Assembly: GCF_021341665.1 (NCBI RefSeq)
Contig: NZ_JAJTTH010000003.1
Location: 62,001 to 126,000, forward strand
Length of the DNA stretch: 64,000 nucleotides
DNA from: Pseudomonas sp. Au-Pse12
GTDB taxonomy: Bacteria; Pseudomonadota; Gammaproteobacteria; Pseudomonadales; Pseudomonadaceae
Direction: 5' to 3'
The number at the start of each line of letters is the position of its first letter. Within the stretch, counting starts at the first letter, position 1. Below the pieces are notes generated by a model. That model saw only the letters and a list, made by a program, of their open reading frames with translations. It searched no databases and was not told the origin of the DNA. The position numbers were made by a program, and so were the translations under genes. Of the stretch, positions 17,244-25,655 are shown piece after piece.

Positions 17244-18134
17244 TCACCACGACAGGCTGATGCGGCTTTCGAACTCGCGCTCCTGCCCGGTCAGCGGGTC
17301 GATGAAACGCAGTCCCTGGGCCAGCAACTTCAGTGGCTTGGCAAAATCGTCCTCGGCGTCCTTGAGCACCTCGGGGTAGAACGGGTCATTGCAGATCGCC
17401 GCCCCCAGGGCACTCATGTGTACCCGCAGCTGATGCTTCTTGCCCGTTACCGGGTACAGGGCGTAGCGCCACAGGTCACCGTGCTTTTCCTTCACGTCGA
17501 TCGCGGTCTCGGTATTGCTCAGCCCTTCTGCTTCCTGCATGCGGAAGAAGGGTTCACCGTCCACCAGCCGGCTCTTGTGCACCAGCGGAAAGCTCAGGTG
17601 CGGCAAGGCACCGGCAATCGCCTCGTAGCGCTTTTCAATCTTGCGGGTAGGAAACAGGGCCTGATAGGCCGAACGGCTGTCAGGATTCGCGGAAAACAGC
17701 ACCAGCCCCGCCGTATGCCGGTCGATGCGATGCAAAGGCACCAGGTGCGGATTGCCCAGGCGTCGGATCAAGCGCCGCAGCAAGGTCTGTTCAACGTACT
17801 CGCCTGCCGGGGTCACCGGCAGAAAGTGCGGCTTGTCCGCCACCACCAGATGCTCATCGGCGTAGAGGATGGTTTCCTCGACGGCAATGACCTTCTCGTC
17901 CGGCACCTCGCGAAAATAGTGAATCCGCAAGCCTTCGCGATAGGCCAGCTCCTGGCTGATGGGTTGGCCCTGCCCGTCCAGCACCCGACCACGGGCGATG
18001 CGGTCGAGCCACTGCTCGCGGCTGATGGCCTTGAAGTGATCACACAGGCAATCCAGCACCGTCGGCCAGGAGCCTGGGGGCAGGTACAAGGTACTGGCCT
18101 GATGCTGTGCAGCGGAAAAACTGGCGGAGGACAT
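17244..18134 (-). CDS. RluA-family pseudouridine synthase
   Basis: A 296-residue enzyme with the RluA catalytic motif HRIDRHTAGLVLFS (catalytic Asp) and KPHFLPVTPAG upstream, then KKHQLRVHMSALG. It isomerises uridine in rRNA or tRNA. The N-terminus has a short S4-like stretch. The exact target (23S rRNA or tRNA) cannot be read from sequence, so no RluA/C/D symbol is given. It lies downstream of, and on the same strand as, the SOS pair at 18.2-19.0 kb. Confidence 0.85.
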   Translation of the reverse strand: MSSASFSAAQHQASTLYLPPGSWPTVLDCLCDHFKAISREQWLDRIARGRVLDGQGQPISQELAYREGLRIHYFREVPDEKVIAVEETILYADEHLVVADKPHFLPVTPAGEYVEQTLLRRLIRRLGNPHLVPLHRIDRHTAGLVLFSANPDSRSAYQALFPTRKIEKRYEAIAGALPHLSFPLVHKSRLVDGEPFFRMQEAEGLSNTETAIDVKEKHGDLWRYALYPVTGKKHQLRVHMSALGAAICNDPFYPEVLKDAEDDFAKPLKLLAQGLRFIDPLTGQEREFESRISLSW

Positions 18135-18214
18135 ACAGAAAAGCTCAAAGGATCAATGCAGGGCGGCATTATCCAACAGCCGCCGCAAGGAACCTAGGAA
18201 CAGTTTCCAAGGCC

Positions 18215-18535
18215 TCAGGCGCAGGACTGCTTGGCCAGGGCTGCCGCCTCGGTGAACTCCTTGAGCCAGCGCAGCACATCCACCGCCTCCCAGCGGCCCG
18301 GATCGTAGAGTGCGTACAGCAACCCCTGGTAACCCACTACATCCAGTTGCCGGTGATAGCCCGCACGCTGGAACAAGGCTTCGATCTCGGCAAAGCAGGT
18401 ATTGAAGTGCAGCTTGTTGAAGGGCGTCTTGCCCTCGGTGACCAGCCCGTCCAGGCGCAATTCAAGCACCGCTTCACGCACCACATCGGCAGACATGCTG
18501 TTCACGCTGTTTTTCAGTTGTTCGACATTGACCAT
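18215..18535 (-). CDS. Unknown small protein in an SOS-controlled pair
   Basis: A 106-residue soluble protein (VREAVLELRLDGLVTEG, HFNTCFAEIEALFQRAGYHRQLDVVGYQGLLYALY). I recognise no family. It begins 40 bases after the stop of the UmuD-like gene on the same strand, with no terminator between, so it should share that gene's LexA-controlled promoter. Two adjacent ATGs exist (18538 and 18535); the second has better spacing from AAGGAA. The predicted fold is mixed alpha/beta, without signal peptide or membrane segment. Confidence 0.65.
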   Translation of the reverse strand: MVNVEQLKNSVNSMSADVVREAVLELRLDGLVTEGKTPFNKLHFNTCFAEIEALFQRAGYHRQLDVVGYQGLLYALYDPGRWEAVDVLRWLKEFTEAAALAKQSCA

Positions 18536-18575
18536 CATCTGTTCCTTTAACGGTTTGAAGCGTCCACCACACTCA

Positions 18576-19022
18576 TCAGGGTTGCTTGCGCCCCACATAA
18601 CTGACCACCCACAGCACCACGCCCCAGATCTCGATCGAGCCCAGGTCATCCAGAACGATGGAAGGGATTGAAGGGCGCGCCGCCTTGAGCAGCAAGCCGC
18701 CACGAGGATCGGGCGCCAGCAGGCGCAACGAGTATTCGCTGGCGCCCTGGGGCCGTACCACCAGGTACTGGTCGACGACCGGAGTGGCCGAACGATCGAC
18801 GATCAGCCGGTCACCGGGATAGATACCGAACCCCAGCAGGTTGTCGTCGTCCACCAAGAGGCCGTGGATCTGTGGCGCGCCCAGCCCCAGAGTCCGGTCA
18901 AGGGAAAAACCGCTGCCGCTGGGGTCATTGGCCATAGAGGCAGGCTCGCTGTCGCCCAGCTCCAGAAAACGAGCTGGCAACGGCTGCGAGCGTTCGGTAC
19001 CGGTCAGGAAAGTGAGAGACAT
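18576..19022 (-). CDS. UmuD/LexA S24-like protein with both catalytic residues replaced
   Basis: A 148-residue protein matching the UmuD core: IYPGDRLIVDRSATPVVDQYLVV aligns with UmuD [22 protein letters not shown], and the end IWGVVLWVVSYV with FGVVIHVVKAM. In this alignment the nucleophile Ser60 of UmuD is Asn (DDDNLLG), the general base Lys97 is Arg (EYSLRLL), and no Cys-Gly cleavage site is visible near the N-terminus. So it should fold like UmuD without self-cleavage. A consensus LexA box lies just upstream. No umuC is adjacent. GAGGAG precedes the ATG at 19022. Confidence 0.75.
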   Translation of the reverse strand: MSLTFLTGTERSQPLPARFLELGDSEPASMANDPSGSGFSLDRTLGLGAPQIHGLLVDDDNLLGFGIYPGDRLIVDRSATPVVDQYLVVRPQGASEYSLRLLAPDPRGGLLLKAARPSIPSIVLDDLGSIEIWGVVLWVVSYVGRKQP

Positions 19023-19040
19023 GGCGAGACTCCTCGATTG

Positions 19041-19056
19041 CTGTATATGCATACAG
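19041..19056. promoter_or_regulatory. LexA (SOS) box upstream of the UmuD-like gene
   Basis: CTGTATATGCATACAG fits the gammaproteobacterial LexA consensus CTGTN8ACAG with an almost fully alternating AT core. It sits 19 bases upstream of the UmuD-like start, overlapping the expected -10 region on the minus strand. It should repress the two-gene unit until DNA damage. Confidence 0.88.
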
Positions 19057-19133
19057 TAAACCAATCGAAGGATCTCGCCAATGAATTCAATCGACAAGCG
19101 ACGAGCGTAAGCCACGTCGCAGAGGAACGGGAC

Positions 19134-19370
19134 TCAACGCAGGAAAGCCACCACTTGCTCGGCATCGAAGGGCCAGCCCAGCTCGGCGCCGGTGTCCACC
19201 CGGCGCAGCACCGGAATGCGCAAGCCGTAGCTTTCGAACAGTGGCTGGCTGTCGGCGATATCCACCAGCTCGACCATCAGGCCGTGTTCCACCAGGGGCA
19301 TCAGCTCGGCCTCGGCGAGTTCGCACAGATGGCAACCAAGGGTGCCGAACAATTGGCATTCAGGGGGCAT
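19134..19370 (-). CDS. Glutaredoxin-like protein (DUF836 type)
   Basis: A 78-residue thioredoxin-fold protein. The redox motif is CHLC at residues 13-16 (FGTLGCHLCELAEAEL), followed by the cis-proline segment RIPVLRR. DUF836 members are small glutaredoxins of unclear partner. It lies upstream of the LexA box on the same strand and is not part of the SOS unit. Confidence 0.8.
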   Translation of the reverse strand: MPPECQLFGTLGCHLCELAEAELMPLVEHGLMVELVDIADSQPLFESYGLRIPVLRRVDTGAELGWPFDAEQVVAFLR

Positions 19371-19660
19371 GACTGGGCAACCAAAAAGGAACAGGTGCCT
19401 ATTCTAGGCCCGAGAGAAAAAGCCGTCGACCAACTGCACTCAGAGAATGAAACGAACCCGGCGGCAGGGTCCCGTGGACAACCCCGCCGCCCGGGCACAG
19501 GGCTTGTCGACCGTTTCTGAACAGGGCGAAGGCTCATGAATATGAGGCATTCTCGATAAAGAATGACCTGAATCAGCGTCACTTTCCGCCGCTCGGGTAA
19601 TCCTCGCGCCTTTTTTGCCTCTAGGCTTTGCCCTGCCCGCCCCTTGTCCGGAGATGTCCG

Positions 19661-21616
19661 TTGTTTGCCAATCTGCTGATCATTCTTGCTTCGTCACTGG
19701 TGGTTATCGCGCTGTTCCGACGCCTGAGCCTGCCTCCGGTGCTGGGCTACCTGTCGGTGGGCCTGATGGTCGGCCCCACCGCGCTGGACTGGGTCAACGA
19801 CAGTGAGGACCTGCCAGACCTGGCGGAGCTGGGGGTGGTGTTCCTGCTGTTCTCCCTGGGGCTGGAGTTTTCCCTGTCGAAGATGCTCGCCCTGCGCCAT
19901 GTGGTGTTTGGCCTGGGCAGCCTGCAGGTGCTGTGCACCGGGCTGATTCTCGGCGTGCTCCTGGCGCTGTTCGGCATGCCCCTGACCGCGGCGCTGATGC
20001 TCGGCACCGGGCTGGCCTTGTCCTCCACCGCGATTGTCAGCAAGGAGCTGACCAGCCTCGGCGAAATCTTCAGCAGCCACGGGCAGAACGCCATCGGCGT
20101 GCTGCTGTTCCAGGACGTGGTGGCGGTGCTGTTGCTGACCCTGGTGCCGGTCTTCGCCGGTAGCAGTGAACACGCCTGGTACTGGGCCCTGCCGGCGACC
20201 CTGGGCAAGACCGTGGTGCTGTTCGTCGGTCTGCTGCTGGCCAGCCGCTGGCTGTTGCCCCGGCTGTTCCACGAAGTCGCTGCCTCGCACTCCGCCGAGC
20301 TGTTCGTGCTGCTGGCCCTGGTGATCGTCCTGCTCACCGCCTGGCTCACCCACTTGCTGGGCCTGTCGCCGGCGCTGGGGGCCTTTCTCGCTGGCATGCT
20401 GCTGGGGGAAAGCCATTACCGGCACCAGATCGAAGCCGACATCCGCCCGTTCCGCGACATTCTCCTGGGGCTGTTCTTCGTCAGCATCGGCATGCTGATC
20501 GACCTGCAACTGTTCATCGACCACGCACTGCTGATCACGGGCCTGACCCTGGCCCTGCTGCTGATCAAGGGCTCGGTGGTGGCGGCCTTGCTCAAGCTGC
20601 GCGGCAGTGACGGCGAGACCGCCTGGCGCAGCGGCCTGGCCCTGGCCCAGGGCGGCGAATTCTGCTTCGCGCTGATGGCGCAGATGCAACTGAGCCAGAT
20701 GATTCCGCCCGACATCAGCAGCCTGCTGCTGGCCGCCACCTTCTGTTCGATGCTGGTGACCCCGCTGCTGCTGCGAGCCGCTCCGCTCGTCACCGCGCGC
20801 TTGCACCGCAAGCCCAACCAGGCCGCGCAGCTGGAGGAAATCAGCGCGCAGAACGCCCAATTGCAGGGCCATGTACTGATTTGCGGTTATGGCCGGGTCG
20901 GCCAGTCCATCGGCCGCTTCCTGCGCCACGAACAACTGCGCTACATCGCCCTGGACGATGACCCGGTGCGGGTCCAGGAAGCGTCCGCGGGTGAAAGCTG
21001 CGTGCATTACGGTGACTGCCGGCGTGGCGACCTGCTGGCCGCTGTAGGCCTGGGACGGGCACGGTTGCTGGTGATTGCGGTGGATCAGACCGATATCGCG
21101 CTGACGGTGCTCAAGGCTGCGCGCCGCCTGGACAGCACGGTGCCGATCCTGGTGCGGACCCGTGACGACAGCCAGCTGGCGGAACTCAAGGCCGCCGGCG
21201 CCAACGAAGTGGTGCCCGAACTGCTGGAGTCGAGCCTGATGCTCGCCTCCCACGCATTGATCATGCTCGGCCTGCCGGAACAGCGGGTGCAGCGCACCGT
21301 CGATGAAGTGCGCCACAGCCGCTATCGGCTGCTGCACGGCTTCTACCACGGCGCTCAAAGCACGACTCAGGACAACCGCGAGCCCCCCGCCGTGCAACTG
21401 CACGTGGTGAAACTCGACGCCGGTGCCCACGCCTGCAACCAGCCGTTGCACGAACTGCACCTGGAGACGCTGGGCGTCGATGTACGTGGGGTGCAGCGCA
21501 ATGGCAACGACCTGCCGTTGAACCCGAGCCCGTGCCTGCAAGCCGGCGACCGGGTGCTGATATCCGGCCCGCAGGCCGCCATCGAAGCCTGCGAAGCTCA
21601 CCTGCAAGCCGGTTGA
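19661..21616 (+). CDS. Kef-type monovalent cation:proton antiporter (CPA2) with RCK domain
   Basis: A 651-residue inner-membrane protein: an N-terminal CPA2 exchanger of about 12 membrane segments (residues 1-390, with LGVVFLLFSLGLEFS and LGAFLAGMLLGES), then a TrkA-N/RCK domain (VLICGYGRVGQSIGRFL, about 405-525), and a TrkA-C domain at the end (about 565-650). It resembles KefB/KefC/YbaL and should exchange K+ or Na+ for protons under nucleotide or thiol control. The start is the TTG at 19661, with GGAG 7 bases upstream; no in-frame ATG is suitable. Confidence 0.85.
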   Translation: MFANLLIILASSLVVIALFRRLSLPPVLGYLSVGLMVGPTALDWVNDSEDLPDLAELGVVFLLFSLGLEFSLSKMLALRHVVFGLGSLQVLCTGLILGVLLALFGMPLTAALMLGTGLALSSTAIVSKELTSLGEIFSSHGQNAIGVLLFQDVVAVLLLTLVPVFAGSSEHAWYWALPATLGKTVVLFVGLLLASRWLLPRLFHEVAASHSAELFVLLALVIVLLTAWLTHLLGLSPALGAFLAGMLLGESHYRHQIEADIRPFRDILLGLFFVSIGMLIDLQLFIDHALLITGLTLALLLIKGSVVAALLKLRGSDGETAWRSGLALAQGGEFCFALMAQMQLSQMIPPDISSLLLAATFCSMLVTPLLLRAAPLVTARLHRKPNQAAQLEEISAQNAQLQGHVLICGYGRVGQSIGRFLRHEQLRYIALDDDPVRVQEASAGESCVHYGDCRRGDLLAAVGLGRARLLVIAVDQTDIALTVLKAARRLDSTVPILVRTRDDSQLAELKAAGANEVVPELLESSLMLASHALIMLGLPEQRVQRTVDEVRHSRYRLLHGFYHGAQSTTQDNREPPAVQLHVVKLDAGAHACNQPLHELHLETLGVDVRGVQRNGNDLPLNPSPCLQAGDRVLISGPQAAIEACEAHLQAG

Positions 21617-21678
21617 AAACGCCCCGCCAGCGCCCTGCACGGCACACCCCCAGGGCCTGCCAGGCAGGGACCGCGGCT

Positions 21679-22887
21679 TCAGTCCTGGCTCACCGCGCCG
21701 ATCTTGTGCAACGACAGGTCGGCGCCGTAGTACTCCTGCTCCTGGGTCAGGCGCAGCCCGCAAGCGGCCTTGATCAGGCCATACACGGCAAAACCGCCCA
21801 GCAATGCCACCAGCACCCCAAGGCCGGTGCCGACCAACTGGCTGACCAGGCTGACCCCGCCCAACCCGCCCAGGGCGCTCTGGCCAAAGATCCCGCAGGC
21901 GATGCCGCCCCACACGCCGCACAGGCCATGCAGCGGCCAGACCCCGAGCACGTCGTCGATCTTCCAGCGGCTTTGCGCAGCGATAAAGCACCAGACGAAC
22001 AGCGCACCGGCAATCGCTCCGGTGGCCAGGGCGCCCACTGGGTGCATCAGGTCCGAGCCGGCGCAGATCGCCACCAGCCCCGCCAGCGGTCCGTTATGCA
22101 GGAAGCCCGGGTCGTTGCGGCCGACAATCAACGCCGCGACCGTGCCACCGACCATGGCCATCAGCGAGTTCACCGCCACCAGCCCGCTGACGCCCTGCAA
22201 GGTCTGGGCGCTCATCACGTTGAAACCGAACCAGCCGACAATCAGGATCCACGAACCCAGGGCCAGAAACGGAATGCTTGACGGCGCGAACGCCACCAGC
22301 TTGCCGTCGCGGTAGCGGCCGTTGCGCGGCCCCAGCAGCAACACCGCCGCCAGCGCCAGCCAGCCGCCCATGGCGTGTACCACCACCGAGCCGGCAAAAT
22401 CATGGAAGCTGGCACCAAAGCGCTGCTGCAACCAGGCTTGCACCCCGAAGTTGCCGTTCCACACCAGCCCCTCGAAAAACGGGTAGACGAAGGCCACGAT
22501 CAGCACCGTGGCGCACAATTGCGGAACAAAACGCGCGCGCTCGGCGATGCCACCGGAGATAATCGCCGGGATCGCCGCGGCGAAGGTCAGGAGGAAGAAG
22601 AACTTCACCAGGCCGTAGCCGTGATCGGCGCTGATCACCGCTGCCGGTTGCAGGAAGCTCACGCCGTAGGAGATCCAATAGCCTATAAAGAAATAGGCCA
22701 GGGTCGAGACGGCGAAGTCACTGAGGATTTTCGACAGCGCATTGACCTGGTTCTTCTGTCGGACCGTGCCGACTTCGAGGAAGGCAAAACCGGCGTGCAT
22801 GGCCAGGACCATGACCGCCCCGATCAGGATGAACAGGGTGTTGGAACCGTGGACCAGGGTGTCCACAGCGCTTTGCAGATTTTCCAT
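21679..22887 (-). CDS. amt: Ammonium transporter Amt
   Basis: A 402-residue membrane protein of the Amt/Rh family, about 11 segments. Family signatures include AMHAGFAFLEVGTVRQKN near the N-terminus, FAGSVVVHAMGGWLALAA, and the twin-histidine region HPVGALATG and GVWPLHGLCGVWG. It differs from the usual glnK-amtB arrangement: no glnK is adjacent, so it is likely a second, orphan transporter. No sigma-54 site could be found upstream by eye. Confidence 0.88.
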   Translation of the reverse strand: MENLQSAVDTLVHGSNTLFILIGAVMVLAMHAGFAFLEVGTVRQKNQVNALSKILSDFAVSTLAYFFIGYWISYGVSFLQPAAVISADHGYGLVKFFFLLTFAAAIPAIISGGIAERARFVPQLCATVLIVAFVYPFFEGLVWNGNFGVQAWLQQRFGASFHDFAGSVVVHAMGGWLALAAVLLLGPRNGRYRDGKLVAFAPSSIPFLALGSWILIVGWFGFNVMSAQTLQGVSGLVAVNSLMAMVGGTVAALIVGRNDPGFLHNGPLAGLVAICAGSDLMHPVGALATGAIAGALFVWCFIAAQSRWKIDDVLGVWPLHGLCGVWGGIACGIFGQSALGGLGGVSLVSQLVGTGLGVLVALLGGFAVYGLIKAACGLRLTQEQEYYGADLSLHKIGAVSQD

Positions 22888-23221
22888 GGAGTAGGCAGAT
22901 CCGAAATCGGTCGGTCATTGCCTGGCAATGCGTCCACGCCTTGCACCAAGTTGGCTCCCGAGCGTGCCGTCGCGCGCATTCGGTGAACCGTTTTGGCGCA
23001 CCAGGGACGGCACGACAAGCCACGGGGAAATGACTGACCTGGGGTTAGGTTTTTTTTGGCCAGGGTTGACGCGGGCTACAGCGCTACCCTCGCTCGTTTT
23101 CGGCGCAGGCCGGGGGCCTGGCGCACCAGGACAAAGCAAAAGCTGTACCAGACAATTGCAGTGAACCTTCATCCTGGGCTCACACTCATAGCTCACACAC
23201 GCAACTAACGGAGATGGAACC
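22888..23221. other. 334-base divergent intergenic region between amt and the DUF883 gene
   Basis: Should contain promoters for both neighbours. I looked for a GG-N10-GC sigma-54 element for amt and saw only badly spaced versions. A T-run at 23048-23057 and AT-rich sequence near 23160-23200 are the only marked features. Confidence 0.4.
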
Positions 23222-23536
23222 ATGGCCAGCAAAACGGCAAAGACGGCTCAAGAAGTACTGATGGCGGATTTTCAGGCACTGGTCAGTGACACGGAGCGTC
23301 TGCTGGAACACACCGCAACCCTGGCCGGCGACCAGGCCGATGAGTTGCGCGAACAGATCCACGACAGCCTGCTCAAGGCCCGGGAAACCCTGCAGCTGAC
23401 CGAGGACTCCCTGCGCCAACGTGGCCAGGCCGCGGTCACCGCGGCCGAAGACTATGTGCAGAGCAACCCTTGGCAATCGGTCGGGATCGCCGCCGGCGTG
23501 GGTTTCCTGATCGGCCTCCTGGCAACACGGCGCTGA
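23222..23536 (+). CDS. DUF883 (YqjD/ElaB-type) membrane-anchored protein
   Basis: A 104-residue protein: a long amphipathic helix (residues about 10-78) and a C-terminal membrane anchor (WQSVGIAAGVGFLIGLLATRR). YqjD/ElaB proteins of E. coli tether ribosomes to the inner membrane in stationary phase. It forms an operon with the next two genes (1-base and overlapping junctions), as in the yqjCDEK group. It is probably stress or stationary-phase controlled. Confidence 0.85.
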   Translation: MASKTAKTAQEVLMADFQALVSDTERLLEHTATLAGDQADELREQIHDSLLKARETLQLTEDSLRQRGQAAVTAAEDYVQSNPWQSVGIAAGVGFLIGLLATRR

Positions 23537-23537
23537 T

Positions 23538-23927
23538 ATGGCTATGGATGAATCCACCTCGTCCGGCAGCGGCCCGAGCGCGTCCTCGCGGCGCCTGGGG
23601 GCCGCGGTGCTGGGGCTGTTGCACAGTCATGTCGAGCTGTTTGGCATCGAATTGCAGGAGCAGAAAGCACGCACCGTGAGCCTGCTGCTGTTCGCCGGGC
23701 TGGCCCTGGTATTTGCCCTGCTGTTGCTGGTGGGGCTGTCGGCCCTGGTGCTGATCCTGTTGTGGGACAGCTATCGCCTGGCCGGGATCATCGGCCTGTG
23801 CGTGTTCTACACCCTGGCGGCAATGTTCTGCGGCTTGCGCCTCAAGGCAGCGATCTACGACGAGTCCTCGCCCTTCCACGCCACCCTCGAAGAGCTGGCC
23901 AATGATCGGGAGCGCCTGCTGCCATGA
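23538..23927 (+). CDS. YqjE-type phage-holin-family membrane protein
   Basis: A 129-residue protein with two membrane helices (LLLFAGLALVFALLLLVGL and IIGLCVFYTLAAMF) and a charged C-terminus. It matches the YqjE/holin superfamily 3-6 layout. Its place between a DUF883 and a YqjK-like gene supports this. The ATG follows the previous stop by one base. It is not evidence for a prophage. Confidence 0.8.
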   Translation: MAMDESTSSGSGPSASSRRLGAAVLGLLHSHVELFGIELQEQKARTVSLLLFAGLALVFALLLLVGLSALVLILLWDSYRLAGIIGLCVFYTLAAMFCGLRLKAAIYDESSPFHATLEELANDRERLLP

Positions 23928-24265
23928 AACTGCCTGAAGTCCCGCAGAACACTTCACGCCGGGAAATGCGCAAGATGCTGATCCGCCTGCGCATGGAAAT
24001 GCACCGCCAGGAAATCCGCCACGAATCCCAGCAACTGTTGCAGCCCCTGCAACGGGTTCGCAGCCTGGGGCAGAGCTGGCAGTCAGGCCTGGGCATCAAG
24101 CACGCCCCACTCTGGGGCGTGGCGGTGGTCACCCTCCTGGGCTTTATCACCGGCAAGGGCGCCAAGAACGGCGGGGCCAGCAGCCTCTCGCGCCTGGTGC
24201 GCCTGGGTACCACGCTGCTGCCGCTGATCAAGCTGGTGCTGCAAGGCTCTTCGCGTAAATCCTGA
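23924..24265 (+). CDS. YqjK-like small membrane protein
   Basis: A 113-residue basic protein: an N-terminal charged helix (MRKMLIRLRMEMHRQEIRHE) then two short hydrophobic stretches (WGVAVVTLLGFITG and LVRLGTTLLPLIKLVL). The start overlaps the yqjE stop by four bases (ATGA). It is named for position in the yqjD-yqjE-yqjK order; direct sequence similarity to YqjK is not obvious. Confidence 0.65.
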   Translation: MKLPEVPQNTSRREMRKMLIRLRMEMHRQEIRHESQQLLQPLQRVRSLGQSWQSGLGIKHAPLWGVAVVTLLGFITGKGAKNGGASSLSRLVRLGTTLLPLIKLVLQGSSRKS

Positions 24266-24389
24266 ACGGCCGTAACTGGCTGCATTCTTGCTAAGCAACC
24301 CGGATCGGCCCCTGACCCAGGGGCCGGCTCGCGGCCGCCTATCCATCGGCCACGGCCCCACTCCACCCAGACGCCTATAAGGAGGCCCT

Positions 24390-25553
24390 GTGATCGACGG
24401 GCAACCGCTCGCCTGCTTCCAGCCATTCATCGATACCGCCACAGGACGCATCGCCGGGGTCGAAGCCCTGGGGCGACTGCGCCAGGGCAATGGCCAGCTG
24501 GCGTCGGTGGGGCCGTTGTTCGCCGATCCGCGTACGCCCTCCAGCGCGTTGCGGCGCCTTGATCGCCAGGTCCGCGACGACGCCTTGCGGCGCCTGCACG
24601 AGGCCCCGGCGGACTGGTTCCTGAGCCTCAATATTTCCCCGCGCTGGATCAGCCGGCTGCGGCCCGGGCAGCCCCTGCCGAGCCTCAAGCAGATCCAGCG
24701 CAACGGCGTCGACCCGCGGCGCATCGTCTTCGAGATCACCGAGCTGGGAGGCGACAGCCAGCGCCTCAGCGAAGTGGTGGCGCGCTACCGCCAGGCCGGG
24801 GCGCGGATCGCCATCGACGACTTCGGCGCCGGCTACTCGCAGCTCGACCGGGTGCTGGCCCTGCAACCAGACATCCTCAAGCTCGACATGCGCCTGTTCC
24901 AGGCCGCGGCCCGTGGCGGCCCCAGCAGCGACGTGGTCAAGGCCCTGGCGCAGATGGCGGAAAAGACCGGCTGCTGGATCATTGCCGAAGGGGTGGAAAC
25001 CGAAGCCGAGCTGGATTTCGCCCTGGAGTGCGGCTCGCGGTACGTCCAGGGCTTCCTGTTTGCCCGGGCCGAAGAACAACTGTTCGCCAGCGATGCCTTC
25101 GTCCAGCCCTTCGCCCGCCTGCGCGAACGCTACGTGCGGCACAAACTGGCCGAGCGCACCCGCCTGATGGGCATGCGCCTGCAACTGGCAGAACTGATGA
25201 ACCTGCTGCAAGCCTGGGCCCAGGCCCAGGCGCCCATCAGCCAATTGCCCCGGGTCGACACCTTCCCCTGGCTGCTGCGTTTCTACCAGTGCGACCGCCA
25301 CGGCACCCAACTGACGCCGAACCTGGAGTGGCGGCACAACCGGTGGCAGGCCGACAGCAGCTACGTCGGCCACAACTGGTCGTGGCGCCCGTACTTCTAC
25401 CACCTGCTGGCCGAAGGCTGGGAGGAGCGGCGCCTGACCCTGTCCAACACCTATCGCGATGCCACCAGCAACCAGTACTGCCTGACCGCCGGGCAATTCT
25501 TCGACAATGGCCAGCGCCTGCTGCTGATCGACATCGACGCCGCCGGCCTGTAA
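24390..25553 (+). CDS. EAL-domain c-di-GMP phosphodiesterase with a YkuI-like C-terminal domain
   Basis: A 387-residue cytosolic protein. The EAL domain (about 1-245) has its catalytic signature intact: GVEALGRL, SLNISPRW, FEITE, DDFGAGYS, ILKLD, AEGVET and YVQGFLF. So it should hydrolyse c-di-GMP to pGpG. The C-terminal ~140 residues (FPWLLRFYQCD, NWSWRPYFYHLLAEGW, QYCLTAGQFF) look like the PAS/Cache-like domain after EAL in YkuI and may sense a ligand. There is no membrane segment. The GTG start at 24390 has AAGGAGG upstream. Confidence 0.85.
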   Translation: MIDGQPLACFQPFIDTATGRIAGVEALGRLRQGNGQLASVGPLFADPRTPSSALRRLDRQVRDDALRRLHEAPADWFLSLNISPRWISRLRPGQPLPSLKQIQRNGVDPRRIVFEITELGGDSQRLSEVVARYRQAGARIAIDDFGAGYSQLDRVLALQPDILKLDMRLFQAAARGGPSSDVVKALAQMAEKTGCWIIAEGVETEAELDFALECGSRYVQGFLFARAEEQLFASDAFVQPFARLRERYVRHKLAERTRLMGMRLQLAELMNLLQAWAQAQAPISQLPRVDTFPWLLRFYQCDRHGTQLTPNLEWRHNRWQADSSYVGHNWSWRPYFYHLLAEGWEERRLTLSNTYRDATSNQYCLTAGQFFDNGQRLLLIDIDAAGL

Positions 25554-25655
25554 CCCCGGCCCCCAAAAGGCAGGGCGCAGGCCATGCGCCTCTTGCGGCG
25601 GCGCCCGGGAACCCGGAAGCTCTGCCCTTCAGTTTTTTTTCGGAGAGACCCCGCC

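Noticed and set aside
19694..21991. A 765-codon minus-strand frame opposite the Kef-type antiporter
   Set aside because: Gln/Gly/Arg-rich nonsense composition from antisense of membrane-protein codons; the plus-strand gene has all antiporter and RCK motifs.
22888..23010. Sigma-54 promoter for amt
   Set aside because: Only GG...GC pairs with wrong spacing (7 or 11 bases instead of 10) were found on the minus strand.
23538..23927. Holin gene as a sign of a prophage
   Set aside because: The holin-family call belongs to YqjE-type membrane proteins; its neighbours are DUF883 and a YqjK-like gene, with no phage genes nearby.
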